Assembly: GCA_036639875.1 (NCBI GenBank)
Contig: JAVWHX010000077.1
Coordinates: 1 to 9,064 of the forward strand
DNA: 9,064 nt
Origin: JAVWHX01 sp036639875
Lineage (GTDB): Bacteria; Bacillota_I; Bacilli_A; Erysipelotrichales; Coprobacillaceae
Direction: 5' to 3'
Shown: positions 7,415-9,064 of the stretch, in pieces
Layout: the number at the start of each line of letters is the position of its first letter
How positions within the stretch are numbered: position 1 is the first letter of the stretch
Program-made: the position numbers and the translations under genes
Notes under the pieces: model-generated
What the model was told of the DNA's origin: nothing
The model's input: only the letters and a program-made list of their open reading frames with translations
Database searches by the model: none

Positions 7415-7453
7415 ATAATAGATGATAAAAACCTCTTGTTTGTCATCTATTAT
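7415..7453. repeat. Perfect 11-bp inverted repeat with 17-nt spacer
   Basis: ATAATAGATGA (7415-7425) and TCATCTATTAT (7443-7453) are exact reverse complements. No T run follows on either strand, so it is not a terminator. The plus-strand loop contains ACCTCT (7431-7436). It could be an RNA hairpin or a protein-binding dyad in the gap between aroK and the ROK kinase gene. Confidence 0.65.
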
Positions 7454-7515
7454 AAAATCCTTTTCCTCTATATTAAAGGAAAGAAACAGCCACCAGATTA
7501 CATCTGATGGCTTTT
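7417..7515 (+). ncRNA. Candidate small RNA antisense to the local gene direction
   Basis: The plus strand has a perfect -35 TTGACA (7381-7386) with a weak -10 TGTTAT (7405-7410, 18-nt spacing). About 7 nt further lies the 11-bp hairpin at 7415-7453, then a weaker CCTTT/AAAGG pair (7459-7479), and finally a GC-richer hairpin (7488-7512) followed by TTTT. That is the outline of a roughly 100-nt RNA with its own promoter and terminator. The loop sequence ACCUCU is complementary to the AGAGGU ribosome binding sites of thyA, the ROK kinase and the TIM-barrel gene. The -10 is poor, the first hairpin arm overlaps the predicted start site, and the last hairpin also serves aroK on the other strand, so this remains a hypothesis. 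Confidence 0.22.
7488..7512 (-). terminator. Terminator after aroK, possibly bidirectional
   Basis: On the minus strand AGCCATCAGAT (7512-7502) pairs with ATCTGGTGGCT (7498-7488), 11 pairs with one wobble and a 3-nt loop, followed by GTTTCTTTCC. On the plus strand the same hairpin (with one A-C mismatch) is followed by TTTT. It lies about 17 nt past the aroK stop codon. Confidence 0.65.
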
Positions 7516-7529
7516 CACTTTGTTATGTA

Positions 7530-8018
7530 CTAAGAAATAACATTTATAATTCTACCTAATAAATCTTCTAATGAACAATCATTATATATATGATAATCAC
7601 AGTTATCTAAATATAATTGATGTCTTTCATTATATAAATCATATAACTTATCAGCACCATCTTTTAATAGAGGTCTTGATGACGTATCAACATCTTTAAT
7701 AATCAAATCTATCGGTCTATCTAAATAGATTATAACAGCGTTATTTCTTAAGATATCACAATTAGATTTCTTTTTGATAATGCCTCCACCAGTAGATATA
7801 ATATAACCTTCTAAATGACTGATCTCTTCACAACAAATACTTTCTCTTTCTCTAAAGTATTCTTCTGAGATTTCAAACATACTAGGTATACTCATTTGAT
7901 ATTTATTAACTAAATATTCATCTATATCAATTAAAGGTCTATTTAATTTTTCTGATAGTAATTTAGACACAGTTGTTTTACCGCAACCCATCATCCCAAT
8001 TAACACAATATTTTTCAT
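7530..8018 (-). CDS. aroK: Shikimate kinase
   Basis: A 162-residue cytoplasmic enzyme, the usual size for the family, that phosphorylates shikimate to shikimate 3-phosphate with ATP in the chorismate pathway. Visible motifs are the Walker A loop GMMGCGKT (8-15), the DxD pair D31/D33 binding Mg and shikimate, R56 in FRERE (shikimate carboxylate), the Walker B-like STGGG (75-79), the LID arginine R115 in SSRPLL, and R132 in ERHQLY. It begins 2 nt after the stop of the prephenate dehydratase gene (TAA, TT, ATG) without a good Shine-Dalgarno of its own, which suggests translational coupling. The stop is TAG. With its neighbour it supplies two separate steps of aromatic amino acid synthesis. The gene could equally be named aroL; aroK is used because the protein is a stand-alone single-domain kinase. 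Confidence 0.95.
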   Translation of the reverse strand: MKNIVLIGMMGCGKTTVSKLLSEKLNRPLIDIDEYLVNKYQMSIPSMFEISEEYFRERESICCEEISHLEGYIISTGGGIIKKKSNCDILRNNAVIIYLDRPIDLIIKDVDTSSRPLLKDGADKLYDLYNERHQLYLDNCDYHIYNDCSLEDLLGRIINVIS

Positions 8019-8020
8019 AA

Positions 8021-9064
8021 TTATTTTTTAGAATAATTCCCTAGAACACGAAGTGTACTTGTATGCGCCTTCATATCTTCTAACGCTAGAATTATACTTT
8101 CTTTCTCTAAATTTCCTTCAAAATCAACATAGAAATAATATTCCCATGGTGTTTGTTTTAATGGTCTTGATTCAATACGCAACATATTGATTTGATGATC
8201 ATTAATAATTTTCATAATTTGATATAACGCACCTACTTGATGAGTAATTGTAAAGACAACACTCACACATGATGCTTGATTATCTTTTTCTAAATGTTTA
8301 GAAAAGACAATAAAACGAGTTGAATTATTTTTAATGTTTTGTATGTTTTCTTGTAAAACATCTAAGTTATATAGATGAGCAGCATCTATTGATGCGATTG
8401 CTGCTAAATGAGGATTATTTTCTTGCGATACAAACTTAGCAGCAGTTGCTGTATTAACAAATTCTTTTTGTTTGATATAAGAATGTTTTGATAAGAACTC
8501 AGATGATTGTAATAATCCTTGTGGATGAGAATAAACTTCTTTTAAATCTTCTATACAACTTCCTTTTATACCTAATAAATGTTGTGAAATAGAAAGACTT
8601 TGTTCTCCTACGATAAAGAAACCATAATCTCTAATAGCATCATAATTATCATTAATTGCCCCTGTTGAAGAATTTTCTAAAGGAACAACACCATAATCTA
8701 TTTCATCATTTTCTAATGCTTGAAAGACATCATCAAAATTATCATAACTTGTTCTTGTTGTTTCTTTACCGAAATACATCTTAGCAGCTTGTTCAGAAAA
8801 TGATCCAGGCACACCAGGAAAACCAATGACTATATCTTTTGTTTTTGGTTCTTTTAAATCATAAACTTGATTAATAGGAACAAAAGATGCTTGATATGAT
8901 TTTGATATATTCATCATATCTCTAATAAACAATTCAGCATAAGGTAATAGGATATCTTGAGATATTCTTTTTTTATTCTTTTCAATAACTTGATTTTCTC
9001 TTGCTGCTTGAAAGATTTCTAAATCATTAGCAAGTTTATATGTGACAACATCTTTAGCAACATT
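8021..9064 (-). CDS. pheA: Bifunctional chorismate mutase-prephenate dehydratase (P-protein), 5' end cut by window
   Basis: The frame is open to the right edge, giving 347 visible residues; about 25-30 are probably missing compared with typical P-proteins. Visible residues 1-60 are the C-terminal two thirds of an AroQ chorismate mutase (conserved K10 in TYKLAND, R22-E23 in AARENQ, Q58 near NISKSYQ). Residues about 77-250 are the prephenate dehydratase domain (GVPGSFSEQAA, PLENSSTG at about 129-136, TRF at 249-251 with the catalytic Thr). Residues about 264-340 are an ACT regulatory domain with GALY (278-281) and ESRP (298-301), the phenylalanine-binding motifs, so feedback inhibition by Phe is expected. 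It converts chorismate via prephenate to phenylpyruvate. A start at the TTG at 8932 would remove most of the mutase and is not credible. It is followed directly by aroK. Confidence 0.93.
   Translation of the reverse strand, partial: NVAKDVVTYKLANDLEIFQAARENQVIEKNKKRISQDILLPYAELFIRDMMNISKSYQASFVPINQVYDLKEPKTKDIVIGFPGVPGSFSEQAAKMYFGKETTRTSYDNFDDVFQALENDEIDYGVVPLENSSTGAINDNYDAIRDYGFFIVGEQSLSISQHLLGIKGSCIEDLKEVYSHPQGLLQSSEFLSKHSYIKQKEFVNTATAAKFVSQENNPHLAAIASIDAAHLYNLDVLQENIQNIKNNSTRFIVFSKHLEKDNQASCVSVVFTITHQVGALYQIMKIINDHQINMLRIESRPLKQTPWEYYFYVDFEGNLEKESIILALEDMKAHTSTLRVLGNYSKK

Noticed and set aside
8021..8932. Prephenate dehydratase starting at the TTG at 8932 as a stand-alone enzyme
   Set aside because: The upstream 44 codons are open, in frame and match the AroQ chorismate mutase domain, so the gene is the 3' part of a bifunctional P-protein.
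1..9064. CRISPR array, tRNA or rRNA genes, transposase or insertion-sequence ends
   Set aside because: I saw no regularly spaced repeats, tRNA-like cloverleaf, rRNA sequence or transposase motifs on either strand.

Overview
The window comes from an AT-rich, low-GC Gram-positive genome. Intergenic DNA is very AT-rich, Shine-Dalgarno sites are strong AGAGGTG/AAGGAG types, rho-independent terminators are clear, and a large SpaA/Cna-type surface adhesin is present. A gut member of the Erysipelotrichia or a related Bacillota would fit, but that placement is inference from style and gene content. Every convincing protein gene lies on the minus strand, so the order of transcription runs from high to low coordinates.

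Right end (9064 to about 7488): an aromatic amino acid unit. A bifunctional chorismate mutase-prephenate dehydratase (pheA, cut at its 5' end by the window edge) is followed 2 nt later by shikimate kinase (aroK), and a hairpin terminator closes the unit. The chorismate mutase part is visible only if the reading frame is followed past the TTG codon at 8932 to the window edge.

Middle (7487 to 5667): a roughly 185-nt gap with an 11-bp inverted repeat and a possible plus-strand small RNA. Next is a two-gene unit: a ROK-family sugar kinase lacking the usual ROK zinc site (real start at 7302, not the GTG at 7311), then a TIM-barrel protein of unknown function. A terminator overlaps the second gene's stop codon.

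Centre-left (5622 to 1566): a single very large gene for a secreted five-CnaB-domain adhesin. It has its own perfect TATAAT box, no recognisable -35, a direct repeat where the -35 should be, and its own terminator. Its C-terminus has the layout of a sortase substrate, but the motif reads KPTTSD instead of LPxTG. No sortase or pilin partner is in the window.

Left end (1519 to 1): an iron-sulfur aldo/keto reductase gene with its own likely promoter, a gap with a terminator, and the first 12 codons of thymidylate synthase (thyA) running off the left edge, with promoter and ribosome binding site visible.

The most unusual items are the non-canonical sorting signal of the adhesin, its activator-style promoter, the candidate small RNA with an anti-Shine-Dalgarno loop near 7431-7436, and the zinc-less ROK kinase paired with an uncharacterised barrel protein. 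I did not find a clearly new multi-gene system.
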